Source of the DNA: an uncultured Bacteroidales bacterium
GTDB lineage: Bacteria > Bacteroidota > Bacteroidia > Bacteroidales > UBA932
Direction: 5' to 3'
Length of the DNA stretch: 64,000 nucleotides
Assembly (NCBI GenBank): GCA_900316675.1
Contig: ONDR01000006.1
Coordinates: 19,534 to 83,533 of the forward strand
Shown: piece by piece, positions 52,727 to 61,940 of the stretch
Position numbering within the stretch: the stretch's first letter is position 1
How the letters are laid out: each line of letters opens with the position of its first letter
Program-made: the position numbers and the translations under genes
Notes under the pieces: model-generated
Databases searched by the model: none
What the model was told of the DNA's origin: nothing
What the model saw: the letters and a program-made list of their open reading frames with translations, nothing else

Positions 52727-53363
52727 AGTTAGTTACTTCGCGGCGCAAGTCCTTGTGTTTTTTAAGCAATGCCTTAAGGCTGGAAAATTTCTTTGCCTTG
52801 CCGTTGGCATCTACATGATAGAATGCCCTGTGCTGGACAAAAATCTCAAAAACTCCCTCTTTGAAATTGGGATCCTTGTAGCCGATGCTACCGTCGTTTT
52901 TGCTGTTGATGTCCCTGCGGAATTCTTTGTCGATACGCTCATAAATGCATTCTTTGCCCTCATAGACAACTTTGTAGAAGCCTTTGGGAACATTGATGCC
53001 TTTGGCTGATAGATTCCTGTAAACAGTATTTCCAAGGGAAAAGCTGTCTACACCGTCGCTGCCAAGATCCACCACGGAGAAACTCTCCGGCACATGCACA
53101 AGCAGCGTTTGTGAATGTGCGTTGATGTCCATTTGCAAGCCCTTATACAGTTTCCCTTCATAGATAAGATCGCCTTCGCGGAAGCCTGCCCTGTCCCAGG
53201 TATAGACTCCGTTGTAAGAAAAACTGTACTTAGTTGCAAGTCTGCCCCTATAAAGCGGCAGTGCGCTCCCGGATTCGTTGTGATAATCCAAAAGGAGGTC
53301 ATTTCCTTGAGCCAGTGCACTGAGAGGCAGAAGGAAAAGGAGGAAAAGTGCAACTTTTTTCAT
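52719..53363 (-). CDS. Secreted protein of unknown function in TonB-receptor run
   Basis: 214 residues; signal 'MKKVALFLLFLLPLSALAQ'. The mature part is charged with several beta-prone stretches ('YRGRLATKYSFSYNGVYTWDRAGFREGDLIYEGKLYKGLQMDINAHSQTLLVHVPESF') and a basic, likely helical C-terminus ('ALLKKHKDLRREVTNYE'). I do not recognise the family. It sits between the MBL hydrolase and the TonB receptor, overlapping the latter by 8 bases, so it may serve the receptor system. The start (ATG 53363) follows the MBL stop by 2 bases. Confidence 0.65.
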   Translation of the reverse strand: MKKVALFLLFLLPLSALAQGNDLLLDYHNESGSALPLYRGRLATKYSFSYNGVYTWDRAGFREGDLIYEGKLYKGLQMDINAHSQTLLVHVPESFSVVDLGSDGVDSFSLGNTVYRNLSAKGINVPKGFYKVVYEGKECIYERIDKEFRRDINSKNDGSIGYKDPNFKEGVFEIFVQHRAFYHVDANGKAKKFSSLKALLKKHKDLRREVTNYE

Positions 53364-53365
53364 AT

Positions 53366-54319
53366 TTAATGAATAATAAGCCCGTCATAAGCGGGTAGAA
53401 TTTTACTGTGGATGTTTCTTTCTTGACAGAGGGATTCAAGTTCTTTGGTAAAGTCTAAGTGGCAGGGAAATGTGTGGCTTAGGTGTGTCAGCCATGTGTT
53501 TTCTGCACCAACCCTGTCTGCAATATCCAGCGCCTCGTACAGGGAAAAATGGGAATGATGCGGGTTGTAGCTGACCGTGTTAAGGGTAATATGTTTCAGA
53601 CCCTTTAATTTTGCGAACTCCTTTTCCGGAATGGAGCTCATGTCCGTAATATAGGCTATCTGCCCGAACCTGAAGCCCAGGACGGGCATTTTGTCATGAA
53701 GACCGCGTATCGGAATGATTTCCGCTCCGCCTCCCAGACTGCCGGTGCAAAGGCCTGTAAAATCGGGGTCCTGAACCTTTTCTGCAACGGCGACGGGATC
53801 GGCGGGCATGATAAGCGAGCCGTCCGGCAGGCGGAACCTGTATCCCACGTTACGAACCCATTCCAGCACTTTGCCGCTGTGGTCAGGATACATAACAAAG
53901 GGGTCTTCATCAATAAGGTGTATATTTACTTCCGGCGCTCCGGGATACTTTACCGGAGAGAAAATATAGTCGTACGAAGCCTTGAGCGATTCATATACGG
54001 CTTTTTCGCACCAGATGGCAACGGCCTGGCGGCCTATGTAGTTGAGGGCCCTGACGTCGTCAAGGCCACCGGTATGGTCTTTATGGTTGTGTGTGAGCAG
54101 TATTGCGTCCAGATTGCAGATGCCCGCCTTAAGCAGCTGGTCCCTGAAATCCGGGCCTGCATCGATCAGTATCCTTAGTCCGCCGTATTCTACCAGTGCA
54201 GAGGCACGGAACCGCTTGTCCTTGCTGTCCGTGGATGTACATTTGGGGCATGTGCATCCGACTATTGGTACTCCCAATGAGGTGCCGGTTCCAAGGAAGG
54301 TCAGTTTTGCCTGTGTCAT
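53366..54319 (-). CDS. MBL-fold metallohydrolase (PhnP-like)
   Basis: 317 residues. 'TFLGTGTSLGVPIVGCTCPKCTS' with Cys residues near the start, 'LRILIDAGPDFRDQLLKAG', metal-binding 'LLTHNHKDHTGGLDDVRALNY' (HxHxDH), and later 'FRFGQIAYITDMSSIP' and 'HHSHFSLYEALDIADRV'. The overall layout is that of PhnP/phosphoribosyl cyclic phosphodiesterase-like hydrolases; substrate uncertain. It overlaps mtaB by 4 bases (ATGA). Confidence 0.85.
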   Translation of the reverse strand: MTQAKLTFLGTGTSLGVPIVGCTCPKCTSTDSKDKRFRASALVEYGGLRILIDAGPDFRDQLLKAGICNLDAILLTHNHKDHTGGLDDVRALNYIGRQAVAIWCEKAVYESLKASYDYIFSPVKYPGAPEVNIHLIDEDPFVMYPDHSGKVLEWVRNVGYRFRLPDGSLIMPADPVAVAEKVQDPDFTGLCTGSLGGGAEIIPIRGLHDKMPVLGFRFGQIAYITDMSSIPEKEFAKLKGLKHITLNTVSYNPHHSHFSLYEALDIADRVGAENTWLTHLSHTFPCHLDFTKELESLCQERNIHSKILPAYDGLIIH

Positions 54320-55557
54320 AGGGTAACGGTTTCTATGGTTCCAATCTTTGCTGCGTCAAAAGGCCTTTCTACCCGTAGGTAGTTGCCCGTGTAGCCCGCC
54401 ATCTTGCCGCCTTTGCATGCTCCTTCCCAAAGGACCTGTTCCTGCAGCCCTTTGCAGGAAGCGGCGAAGCCTGCGTGCAACTTGTCACAGAGCTCTTCCA
54501 GACGTTTCACGCGTTCTGTCTTGATGCTGTCCTGCACCTGGCCGGGCATGGCCGCAGCCCTGGTTCCTGGTCTCTTAGAGTAGGGGAATATGTGTATGAA
54601 GGCCGGTTTGATGCGGTCTTTAAGGAAGTCGTAAGTTAGCTGGAAATCTTCTTCCGTTTCGCCGGGAAGGCCTACGATTACGTCAATTCCAAAGAAGACG
54701 TACGGCCCCATTTTCTTGCGTATATAGTCTATCCTTGATGCAAACAGGGCGGTGTCGTATTTACGGCCTACGGACTTTAGCAGCCTGTCGCAACCTACCT
54801 GGAGGGGAATGTGGAAGTGGGGCAGGAATTTGGTGCCGGAGGCTATCCAGTCCACTATTTCTTCTGTAATCATGTTGGGCTCTATAGAGGAAATCCTGTA
54901 TCTATCTATGCCTTCTACTGCGTTCAGGGCCTTAAGCAGGTCTAGGAAGGATTCGCCGGTGGTGCGGCCGAAGTCGCCGGTGTTCACTCCGGTGATTACT
55001 ATTTCTTTTACGCCTTGCGCGGCGATGGCTTGAGCCTGCTTTATGTGTTCGCAGATTGGCAGGTTCCTGCTGCGGCCGCGGGCGTAGGGTACCGTGCAGT
55101 ATGCGCAGAAGTTGTCGCAGCCGTCCTGAACTTTCAGGAACGATCTTGTCCTTTCTCCCGTGCTGTACGCCGCCAGGGTCTCATTCTTAAGCGGCTCTTC
55201 CTGCATGGATGATATGCCAAGCAGATTCAGGGTGGCGGGAACCACCTGCTTTTTCTCGTTGGCCCCAAAGACAAGCTTAACCCCTTCTATTGCCTGGACC
55301 TCGTCGCGGCGAAGCTGGGCGTAGCAGCCTGTAACTACAATTGCTGCACCCGGGCTGGTCCTGTGGCACTTACGTATTATATTGCGGCACTTGTTGTCTG
55401 AATGCTGGGTAACGCTGCAGGTGTTGATAAGGTAAACATCGGCGCCTGTGTCGCGCCAGTCCGTCACCTCCAGACCTGCTTCCTTGAAGCCTCTTTCGTA
55501 TGTAGAGGTTTCTGCGTAATTAAGTTTACAGCCTAATGTCAGTAATGCTATCTTCAT
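54316..55557 (-). CDS. mtaB: tRNA (t6A37)-methylthiotransferase MtaB
   Basis: 413 residues. N-terminal UPF0004 domain with Cys10 ('LTLGCKLNYAETS'), Cys47 ('NTCSVT') and 'VVTGCYAQL' for one Fe-S cluster; radical SAM motif 'CDNFCAYCTVPYARGRSRN'; 'EIVITGVNTGDFGR' and 'HIPLQVGCDRLLKSVGRKY'. It converts t6A37 to ms2t6A37 in tRNAs reading ANN codons, using SAM. It begins 1 base after the RsmI-like gene. Together with tsaD at 60915 (t6A synthesis), two steps of the same modification pathway lie close together. Confidence 0.93.
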   Translation of the reverse strand: MKIALLTLGCKLNYAETSTYERGFKEAGLEVTDWRDTGADVYLINTCSVTQHSDNKCRNIIRKCHRTSPGAAIVVTGCYAQLRRDEVQAIEGVKLVFGANEKKQVVPATLNLLGISSMQEEPLKNETLAAYSTGERTRSFLKVQDGCDNFCAYCTVPYARGRSRNLPICEHIKQAQAIAAQGVKEIVITGVNTGDFGRTTGESFLDLLKALNAVEGIDRYRISSIEPNMITEEIVDWIASGTKFLPHFHIPLQVGCDRLLKSVGRKYDTALFASRIDYIRKKMGPYVFFGIDVIVGLPGETEEDFQLTYDFLKDRIKPAFIHIFPYSKRPGTRAAAMPGQVQDSIKTERVKRLEELCDKLHAGFAASCKGLQEQVLWEGACKGGKMAGYTGNYLRVERPFDAAKIGTIETVTL

Positions 55558-55558
55558 G

Positions 55559-56275
55559 CTACTTTGCCAAAATTATAAAGACGCAGGGCCTTTTGCCAAT
55601 CTGGGGGATATCACGTTTCCAGGCTTCCACCGTCCTGGTTTTGATAAAGGCCGTGGGCAGGGTAATGTCAGCGGCAATACAAACCTTGGTGTGGCCGCTG
55701 CATGTGGCAAGGATGTCTGCCAGAAGAGCATCGTTGCGGTACGGAGTTTCTATAAAAATCTGGCTTTGGCGCAGCTGTGAAGACTTTTTCTCCAGGTTTC
55801 GCAAGGCTGTTTTCCGCTGTTCCGGCTTTACCGGAAGGTAGCCGTTAAAGGCAAAGCTCTGGCCGTTAAGGCCGGAAGCCATCAGCGCCAGCATCAGGGA
55901 AGAGGGGCCTACCAGGGGGATTACTTCTATGCCCTCGCGGTGACAAAGATCTACAAGCAGGGCGCCAGGGTCTGCTACAGCCGGAAGGCCGGCCTCGGAC
56001 AGCAGTCCCACGTTGTTGCCGTTGGCAAACAGGGCCTTCAACTTATCTACTTCTGCGGGATTGGTATGCTCGTTAAGCTCGTGAAAATCAAGGCCTTCTA
56101 TCTGCCCTTTCAGGCCTGCGGCAGAAAGGAAGCGGCGTGCTGTGCGCACTTCCTCCACCACAAAGGTCTTAAGCCCGCAAATTATCTCAAACACAGGAGC
56201 GGGGAGCACCTGCGACGGAGCATAATCACCCAGCGGGGTAGGGATAAGGTATAGTTTTCCGTAATCAGTCTTCAT
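55559..56275 (-). CDS. RsmI-like SAM-dependent methyltransferase (tetrapyrrole-methylase fold)
   Basis: 238 residues. 'KLYLIPTPLGDY', 'GLKTFVVEEVRTARRFLS', 'GNNVGLLSEAGLPAVADPGALLVDLCHREGIEVIPLVGPSSLMLALMASGL' and 'SQIFIETPYRND' follow the RsmI order ('VPTPIGN', 'SDAG.P.ISDPG..LV'). It is somewhat shorter than typical RsmI and corresponds to the Bacteroidota subgroup. It probably 2'-O-methylates rRNA, but that is inferred. Overlaps tamB by 11 bases. Confidence 0.85.
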   Translation of the reverse strand: MKTDYGKLYLIPTPLGDYAPSQVLPAPVFEIICGLKTFVVEEVRTARRFLSAAGLKGQIEGLDFHELNEHTNPAEVDKLKALFANGNNVGLLSEAGLPAVADPGALLVDLCHREGIEVIPLVGPSSLMLALMASGLNGQSFAFNGYLPVKPEQRKTALRNLEKKSSQLRQSQIFIETPYRNDALLADILATCSGHTKVCIAADITLPTAFIKTRTVEAWKRDIPQIGKRPCVFIILAK

Positions 56276-59200
56276 CTTCTTCCTCTTCTTCGTCTATGAA
56301 AATAATCACTTTATCGTCATCGTCGTCATCTTCCAGCATTATGTCTTCATTCTTGATGGCGCTCTTGACCAGCCAGGGGAACAGGTTTCGGATCAGCTCC
56401 CCAAAGGTGTCGAATTCCGTCTGGAATGACAGACCTACGCCGTTTCTCTTAAGGTTGTCAAGGTAGTTGGTGTACTGGTCAGCCGTCCTGTGGAATGCCG
56501 TTGCACGTATGCTGCCGTTCTTGGTAAGCTTGAACTCAACTTCCAGGTCTCCAAGGACTTCCTGCTGCGACGTTACGCTGTTGGCCCTGTTGCCAAAGGT
56601 TCCGTTTATGCTTATTCGGTTGTTGAACAGCTGCGTGGAAACAGCCACCTCGAATATGTCTGCGCCGCTGGAATTCTTCTGGTAGTCAAGACCCAGGTCG
56701 ATAGGGATGTTCAGTTTCTGCAGTACGTTCGACAGCTGACTGGCCATAAGGTCTGCAACCGTGCTTCCAAGCATGCTGGAGTTGTTGACGATACCAGAAC
56801 TTTCGTCGGGCAGGAAACCGCCGGAAATAAGCAGGGACAAGAACTGCTTCTGCAGTTTGTCGTCTGTATTAAGGGCGCTTTGTACCCTGGCCTGTGTGGT
56901 GGCGTCGATGTCCGGGATATCGATGGTGAACTCTATCCTGGGCGACTTTATCTTGTTGGTGATATTGATTCCGCAGATGACAAGGCGGCGGGACGACGTA
57001 CTTGTACTGTCTGCCAGCAGCGTTGCCAGAGAGGTCTTGGTCTTGTATTCCGCCCTTATGTTAAGGTCGGTTTCCATAACATCGCCCACGAACTTGACCG
57101 TACCGCCTTCATTTATGCTGAAGTCCCTCTTTGCAATACCCAGGGCTGCAAAGTGATAGGTTCCGTCCGTGATGGTGTAGTTTCCTCCAAGGCTAAGGGA
57201 ACCGTCCGCAGGTTTAACTTTCAGCTGGATGCGGCCCTGACCGCGGCCGGACAATACATTGCCGCTGGCCTTGTCAACTTCTATTACGGCCTCTATGCCC
57301 GGATGGGCGAAAACGTCGATATCCGTGGCGAAGCTTGTAACCTTCTTTTGTTTAGCTGCGTTGCGGCGAAGCATTTCTTCATACTGGTCCGGCTTTTCTT
57401 CGGGCTCCGGCTCCTTGAATACCAGAAGGTCGTTGCGGGCCATACCGGCGGATGAATTCATCGGAATATGAAGGTCACCGTTACCCACCGTACTGGCCTC
57501 GGCTTTAAGCATAAGGGACTCCAGAGGGCCGTATAGCGATGCTTTTCCGGTGGCGGCTATCTTTCCGTAGAAGTTCTGGCCCATGCCTTCCTTCATATCC
57601 AGCACAAGCATTTTGTCAATGCTCATGTCAATATTCATTGCGATGTCGCTGAACTTCTTCCAGCTTATGCCTCCGCCAACCGTGCCTTTGGCCCCGGTTT
57701 CGTCCTGAACCTTTACGTTCATAAAGTTAACGCCGTCAGTGCTCAGGCCCAGTTCTCCGTTAAGCTTGTAAAGTACATTCGTAAAGGCAACCCTGATAAG
57801 GCCGTCGTCAATGCGCAGGTCTTTGCCCGTCAGGTTAAGGTCTCCTCCAAACTTGCCCTTAAGGTAGGCGTTACCGTTCAGGCGGCCGTCAAACTGGCTG
57901 AATACGGATGCCAGCAGGGGGCTGAAGTCGCCAAGGTCGTAGTTGTTGAAGCCAACGGATGCGGCAACGGACTTGTCCGAGGGCGAAATGAAGCCCTTGA
58001 TGTCCATCGTATTCTTTCCGTCGGCCCAGGTGCTGCATATTGCCTTGTAACCTTTACGCTCGTTGTCCCACATCGATTCGATGGCTATGTCGCCCAAAGG
58101 CTCGTCGCCCAGCATGGCGTTCCGGATATCCAGGTTGGCCAGAATGTAGGGAGCTCCGTTTATGGGTGAAAGTATGGATGCATGGCCGGTAGAGCGTCCG
58201 CCCAACTGTATGTTTGCAGGCAGGAAGGGATTCAGTGCGGCCATTTCAAAGTTATGCATGTCAAAGGTGAGGGTATCTGCCACCTTCGTGGAAATGCCGC
58301 CCTTTATGACAAGGCTCTGCTCTGCACTCTTTGCGGTAATGTTATCCGTTGTGGTTCCCATTGACGATATGCTGATGGGCGCGGATTCAAGATTCCATAT
58401 AACGGAATTCATATAAATCTGCGACGGCAGGAGCGTAGCGATAATGCCAAGCTGGTTATCATCGCCCCGGTAAAGGTCTCCGGTCAGGTTGATTGTACCC
58501 TTGTTGTCCTGCATCGACTTGTTGTCGTAAGAGTAGCAAATGTCAAGGGTGTTGTCGTCTGCAAGCAGTTTGATCTTGTTCTCGAAGGCCCTGATTGCAG
58601 AAATCTTTATGTCATCTGCAAGAATGTCGGCCTCCAGATGGTTTCCGTTATTGCGAATGGACAGGTCGACGTCTTTCAGGTACTTGTCATTTATGGCGAG
58701 CCTGCCGGATGTCAGTTTGCCGATGAGCTCTCCTTCCTTGTTTATGTTCAGGTCGAACTTTGTTCCGTCGGCAACCCATACCCCCGGTGCGACAAAGGAC
58801 AGAATGTCTTTCGTATCCCTGGTGGACAAGTTCAGGGCGTAGGTATTGCCGCTCCAATCCTTTGCCTCTCCGCTGAAGAGGGCGGAAAGCTCGCTGGCGC
58901 AGGCAAGGGAGGTGATATCCTTTATGAAGTCGTCAATGAAGCCCGTTCCGCTGTAGCGCAGGGTGGCGAACTTGGAGTCAAGGTTAATCTTGTTGACATC
59001 CCCGTTCATGTAGGAATTTATGTCGATGTCGCCAATGTTGCTGCGCCCGTCGTCGTCGGTAAGGACGATATTGCTGATTCTGATATTGCCAAGAAGGTCT
59101 CCGCCCTGACGCAGCCTGAAGTTGGCGTTGGTGTTCATGCTGAGCTCGCTCCTGCCCCTGTTGTCGATGTGCAGGGCGTTCAGGTTGGCGTAGGCCAGGT

Positions 59201-60833
59201 TGGCCACGAACTTATAGACTCCGTCGCCGGTCTTGTTGGACAGGGTGAAGAGTCCGTTGAACATGAAGTTCAGGTTGGGGTCGTTGCAGAATATGGTGCC
59301 GTCAAAGGCGTCTCCTGTATAGGTTCCTGCTGCCACAAGGTCCCTGTAATCATAGTCCATGGCGCGCAGATGGTCAATCTTTAGGGAGTCCAGCTTCACG
59401 GAAATCTTCTTGCCTATCGTTGTGCGGAAGCTGCCGTGCATGGTGCAAGGGCCAAGGGCCTTAGTGCCGCCGGCAAGGGCACCTGCATCGAATTCGTGCG
59501 TTTCTACGCGGCCTCCAATGCCAATGTTTGCGCCGCCCTCAAGCAGATGGCTGAACTGCAGGTTCATATTCAGGCTGCCGCTGTTTACGCTGCTTAGAGC
59601 TCCGGTCACCTTGGCATTGTTAAGCGGCCCGCGAATCTTTCCGTTGAAGGTCATCCTTTCCTTGGGTAGCATGCGCGAAACGTCGAACTTCAGGTTTGGA
59701 GCCCAGCCTTTTATGAACTTGTCCAGGCCTTCCGGCGTAAAGGTCATGTCCTTTATGTCGTAGTTGGTGGTCATAGCCAGCGTGCTGGGCAGGCCTATGA
59801 TGGAACCTTTAATCTCTTTTGCGGCAAGGGAATTGTCGGCTGTGCGGAAGGTGAACTTGTCAATGGAAAGGTCGTTCACAAAACCGTCGATATCGCCTTT
59901 TTCTATAATGCCTACGAAGTCCATCCTGTGAAGGGTAGGGGCAAAGTAGGCTATGGTTTCCATATTGATTCTGGAGTTCACAATCTCTGCCTGCAGGCGA
60001 ACCTCTTCCAGGAAGTGGTTCAGGGCCGGGATGCCGTCGTAGTTCATCTTGAAGTGGGGCATGTGAATGTCGCTGAACATATCCCTGATTTCAAGATTCT
60101 CTATTGCCGTCTGGCGGTTGTAAACCCTTGCCCGGCCGCTCATATGGTGCAGTACGAAGCCGCTTTTCTCCTTTGCTTCAAGATGCTCTACCGTACCTTC
60201 CGTGATAATGCCCTTAAGGGTGACGTCGCGAACGGTCATGTGGATGTCGTACAGGTCAAGGTCAGTCCAGTTCATGGCCCTGTCGCGGTGAGGCTTGGGA
60301 TTCTTGTGGTTGATCATCCTGAACCTGAAGCCGTCGATGCAGACGTAATCCGCCCTCATCAGTTCTATGTCCGGAATCTTCTTGGGCTCTTTTTTCTGCT
60401 TAGGCTTGTTCTTGGAGAAGAAACGCTTAAGGTTGCTGCCGTCAGGCTCGTTTACCAAAAAGAACTGTCCGTCCTTGATTCGAAGGTCCTTTACCATTGC
60501 CGGCTTTCCGGTAAGCAGGCCCCAGGCGTTGAACGACACGCTTACGTTCTTTGCTTTGACTATTGTGTCGGCCACGGTAAGCTCCGGCAGATTGGGATTG
60601 CGGTAAGGATTGTCGTCGATAAATGCCAGATCTTCAATGACGACGGCATCGAAGGGCCTGACAGTCAATGAAGAAAACTCTATCCGGCCATCCATTTTCT
60701 GCTGCAGGGAGGCAAGGACTCTTCTGGTAAGCGCAGTTTGCACGGCGGGAGACATCAGCACTACGCAAAGTGTGATGATGGCAGTCAGTATGACGCCAAG
60801 CACGAATGCCGATATCTTTAATGCGCGTTTCAT
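56265..60833 (-). CDS. tamB: TamB-like translocation and assembly protein (AsmA/DUF490 family)
   Basis: 1522 residues. Short cytosolic N-terminus and one membrane helix ('ISAFVLGVILTAIITLCVVLM'), 'RRVLASLQQKMDGRIEFSSLTVRPFDAVVIEDLAF' typical of TamB starts, a very long repetitive beta-rich middle, and the DUF490/TamB C-terminal domain with 'DISGNVLSGRGQGRIQLKV'-like blocks (about 1210-1480). The tail is unusually acidic (DDDDDD and EEEEED). TamB spans the periplasm and helps move phospholipids or assemble outer-membrane proteins. It opens the eight-gene run; a TATCTTTG at 60857-60850 is its likely -7 element. Confidence 0.9.
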   Translation of the reverse strand: MKRALKISAFVLGVILTAIITLCVVLMSPAVQTALTRRVLASLQQKMDGRIEFSSLTVRPFDAVVIEDLAFIDDNPYRNPNLPELTVADTIVKAKNVSVSFNAWGLLTGKPAMVKDLRIKDGQFFLVNEPDGSNLKRFFSKNKPKQKKEPKKIPDIELMRADYVCIDGFRFRMINHKNPKPHRDRAMNWTDLDLYDIHMTVRDVTLKGIITEGTVEHLEAKEKSGFVLHHMSGRARVYNRQTAIENLEIRDMFSDIHMPHFKMNYDGIPALNHFLEEVRLQAEIVNSRINMETIAYFAPTLHRMDFVGIIEKGDIDGFVNDLSIDKFTFRTADNSLAAKEIKGSIIGLPSTLAMTTNYDIKDMTFTPEGLDKFIKGWAPNLKFDVSRMLPKERMTFNGKIRGPLNNAKVTGALSSVNSGSLNMNLQFSHLLEGGANIGIGGRVETHEFDAGALAGGTKALGPCTMHGSFRTTIGKKISVKLDSLKIDHLRAMDYDYRDLVAAGTYTGDAFDGTIFCNDPNLNFMFNGLFTLSNKTGDGVYKFVANLAYANLNALHIDNRGRSELSMNTNANFRLRQGGDLLGNIRISNIVLTDDDGRSNIGDIDINSYMNGDVNKINLDSKFATLRYSGTGFIDDFIKDITSLACASELSALFSGEAKDWSGNTYALNLSTRDTKDILSFVAPGVWVADGTKFDLNINKEGELIGKLTSGRLAINDKYLKDVDLSIRNNGNHLEADILADDIKISAIRAFENKIKLLADDNTLDICYSYDNKSMQDNKGTINLTGDLYRGDDNQLGIIATLLPSQIYMNSVIWNLESAPISISSMGTTTDNITAKSAEQSLVIKGGISTKVADTLTFDMHNFEMAALNPFLPANIQLGGRSTGHASILSPINGAPYILANLDIRNAMLGDEPLGDIAIESMWDNERKGYKAICSTWADGKNTMDIKGFISPSDKSVAASVGFNNYDLGDFSPLLASVFSQFDGRLNGNAYLKGKFGGDLNLTGKDLRIDDGLIRVAFTNVLYKLNGELGLSTDGVNFMNVKVQDETGAKGTVGGGISWKKFSDIAMNIDMSIDKMLVLDMKEGMGQNFYGKIAATGKASLYGPLESLMLKAEASTVGNGDLHIPMNSSAGMARNDLLVFKEPEPEEKPDQYEEMLRRNAAKQKKVTSFATDIDVFAHPGIEAVIEVDKASGNVLSGRGQGRIQLKVKPADGSLSLGGNYTITDGTYHFAALGIAKRDFSINEGGTVKFVGDVMETDLNIRAEYKTKTSLATLLADSTSTSSRRLVICGINITNKIKSPRIEFTIDIPDIDATTQARVQSALNTDDKLQKQFLSLLISGGFLPDESSGIVNNSSMLGSTVADLMASQLSNVLQKLNIPIDLGLDYQKNSSGADIFEVAVSTQLFNNRISINGTFGNRANSVTSQQEVLGDLEVEFKLTKNGSIRATAFHRTADQYTNYLDNLKRNGVGLSFQTEFDTFGELIRNLFPWLVKSAIKNEDIMLEDDDDDDKVIIFIDEEEEEDED

Positions 60834-60849
60834 AGTATATACTAACTCA

Positions 60850-60886
60850 CAAAGATATCATTTTAAATGGATAATTCGTATATTTG
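60850..60886. promoter_or_regulatory. Divergent -7 elements for tamB and tsaD
   Basis: TATCTTTG on the minus strand (60857-60850) for the tamB run and TATATTTG on the plus strand (60879-60886) for tsaD. -33 boxes are weak. Confidence 0.5.
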
Positions 60887-60914
60887 CGGCGTAAAAGTGT
60901 AGTTCTTTAGAAAT

Positions 60915-61937
60915 ATGTCCCATATAATTCTTGGAATAGAATCATCGTGCGATGATACTTCTGCTGCAGTGGTAAAAGATGCTTACCTGCTGTCCAACGT
61001 CATTGCCAGCCAGCAAGTGCATAAAGATTACGGTGGAGTAGTGCCTGAACTGGCCTCCCGTGCCCACGAGCAAAACATTGTTCCGGTAGTCAGCCGTGCA
61101 ATAGAAATGGCCGGAATTACCTCTGATCAGATAGATGCGATTGCATTTACCCGCGGTCCCGGTCTGCTTGGCTCCCTTCTTGTCGGAACCTCCTTTGCCA
61201 AGACTCTTTCCATTGCGCTTGACAAGCCCATGGTTATGGTAAACCATCTTCAGGGACATATTCTGGCCAGCTTCGTACGTCAGTACGACAAGCCCGTGAA
61301 CGAGCCTTCTTTCCCTTACCTTTGCCTGCTTGTTTCCGGTGGTAATTCCCAGATTGTAAAAGTCTCAAGCCCAGTTGATTACGAGATTCTTGGCCAGACT
61401 ATTGACGATGCCGTTGGAGAGGCTTTTGACAAGTGTTCCAAGATGATGGGCCTGGGCTATCCCGGCGGCCCTATCATAGACCGTCTGGCAAAGCAGGGAG
61501 ACCCGTCCCGTTTTACCTTCTCCAAGCCTCACATTCCCGGCCTTGACTACAGTTTCAGCGGCGTAAAAACCTCTTTGCTGTACTTTGTCAGGGACGAGCT
61601 TGCCAAGGATCCGGACTTCATGGAAAAGAACAAGGAAGACATTTGCGCATCCTTCCAGAAAACGCTCATCGACATCCTTATGGACAAGCTTATCAAGGCT
61701 GCCAAGCAGACGGGCATCAAAGAGGTGGCAATTGGTGGCGGCGTGTCCGCGAACAGCGCCCTGCGCGAGCGTGTCACACTTGAGGGTGCAAAGCGCGGCT
61801 GGAAGACCTATCTTCCTGAATTTAAATTCACTACGGACAATGCGGCAATGATTGCCATAGCCGGTTATTTCCGTTTCCTTGCCGGCGAGCGTACCCCTTT
61901 GGACGTAGCCCCTGTTTCAAGATTAGCAGACTATTAG
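60915..61937 (+). CDS. tsaD: tRNA N6-adenosine threonylcarbamoyltransferase TsaD
   Basis: 340 residues of the ASKHA fold. 'ILGIESSCDDTSAAVV', 'YGGVVPELASRAHEQNIVPVV', iron-binding histidines in 'VNHLQGHILAS', 'YLCLLVSGGNSQIV', 'TIDDAVGEAFDKCSKMMGLGYPGGP' and 'EVAIGGGVSANSALRE'. With TsaBCE it transfers threonylcarbamoyl to A37 of tRNAs. It stops 3 bases before the FAD dehydrogenase. Confidence 0.96.
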   Translation: MSHIILGIESSCDDTSAAVVKDAYLLSNVIASQQVHKDYGGVVPELASRAHEQNIVPVVSRAIEMAGITSDQIDAIAFTRGPGLLGSLLVGTSFAKTLSIALDKPMVMVNHLQGHILASFVRQYDKPVNEPSFPYLCLLVSGGNSQIVKVSSPVDYEILGQTIDDAVGEAFDKCSKMMGLGYPGGPIIDRLAKQGDPSRFTFSKPHIPGLDYSFSGVKTSLLYFVRDELAKDPDFMEKNKEDICASFQKTLIDILMDKLIKAAKQTGIKEVAIGGGVSANSALRERVTLEGAKRGWKTYLPEFKFTTDNAAMIAIAGYFRFLAGERTPLDVAPVSRLADY

Positions 61938-61940
61938 AAT

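Noticed and set aside
56490..57455. 321-codon plus-strand frame within tamB
   Set aside because: Antisense shadow of the TamB C-terminal domain.
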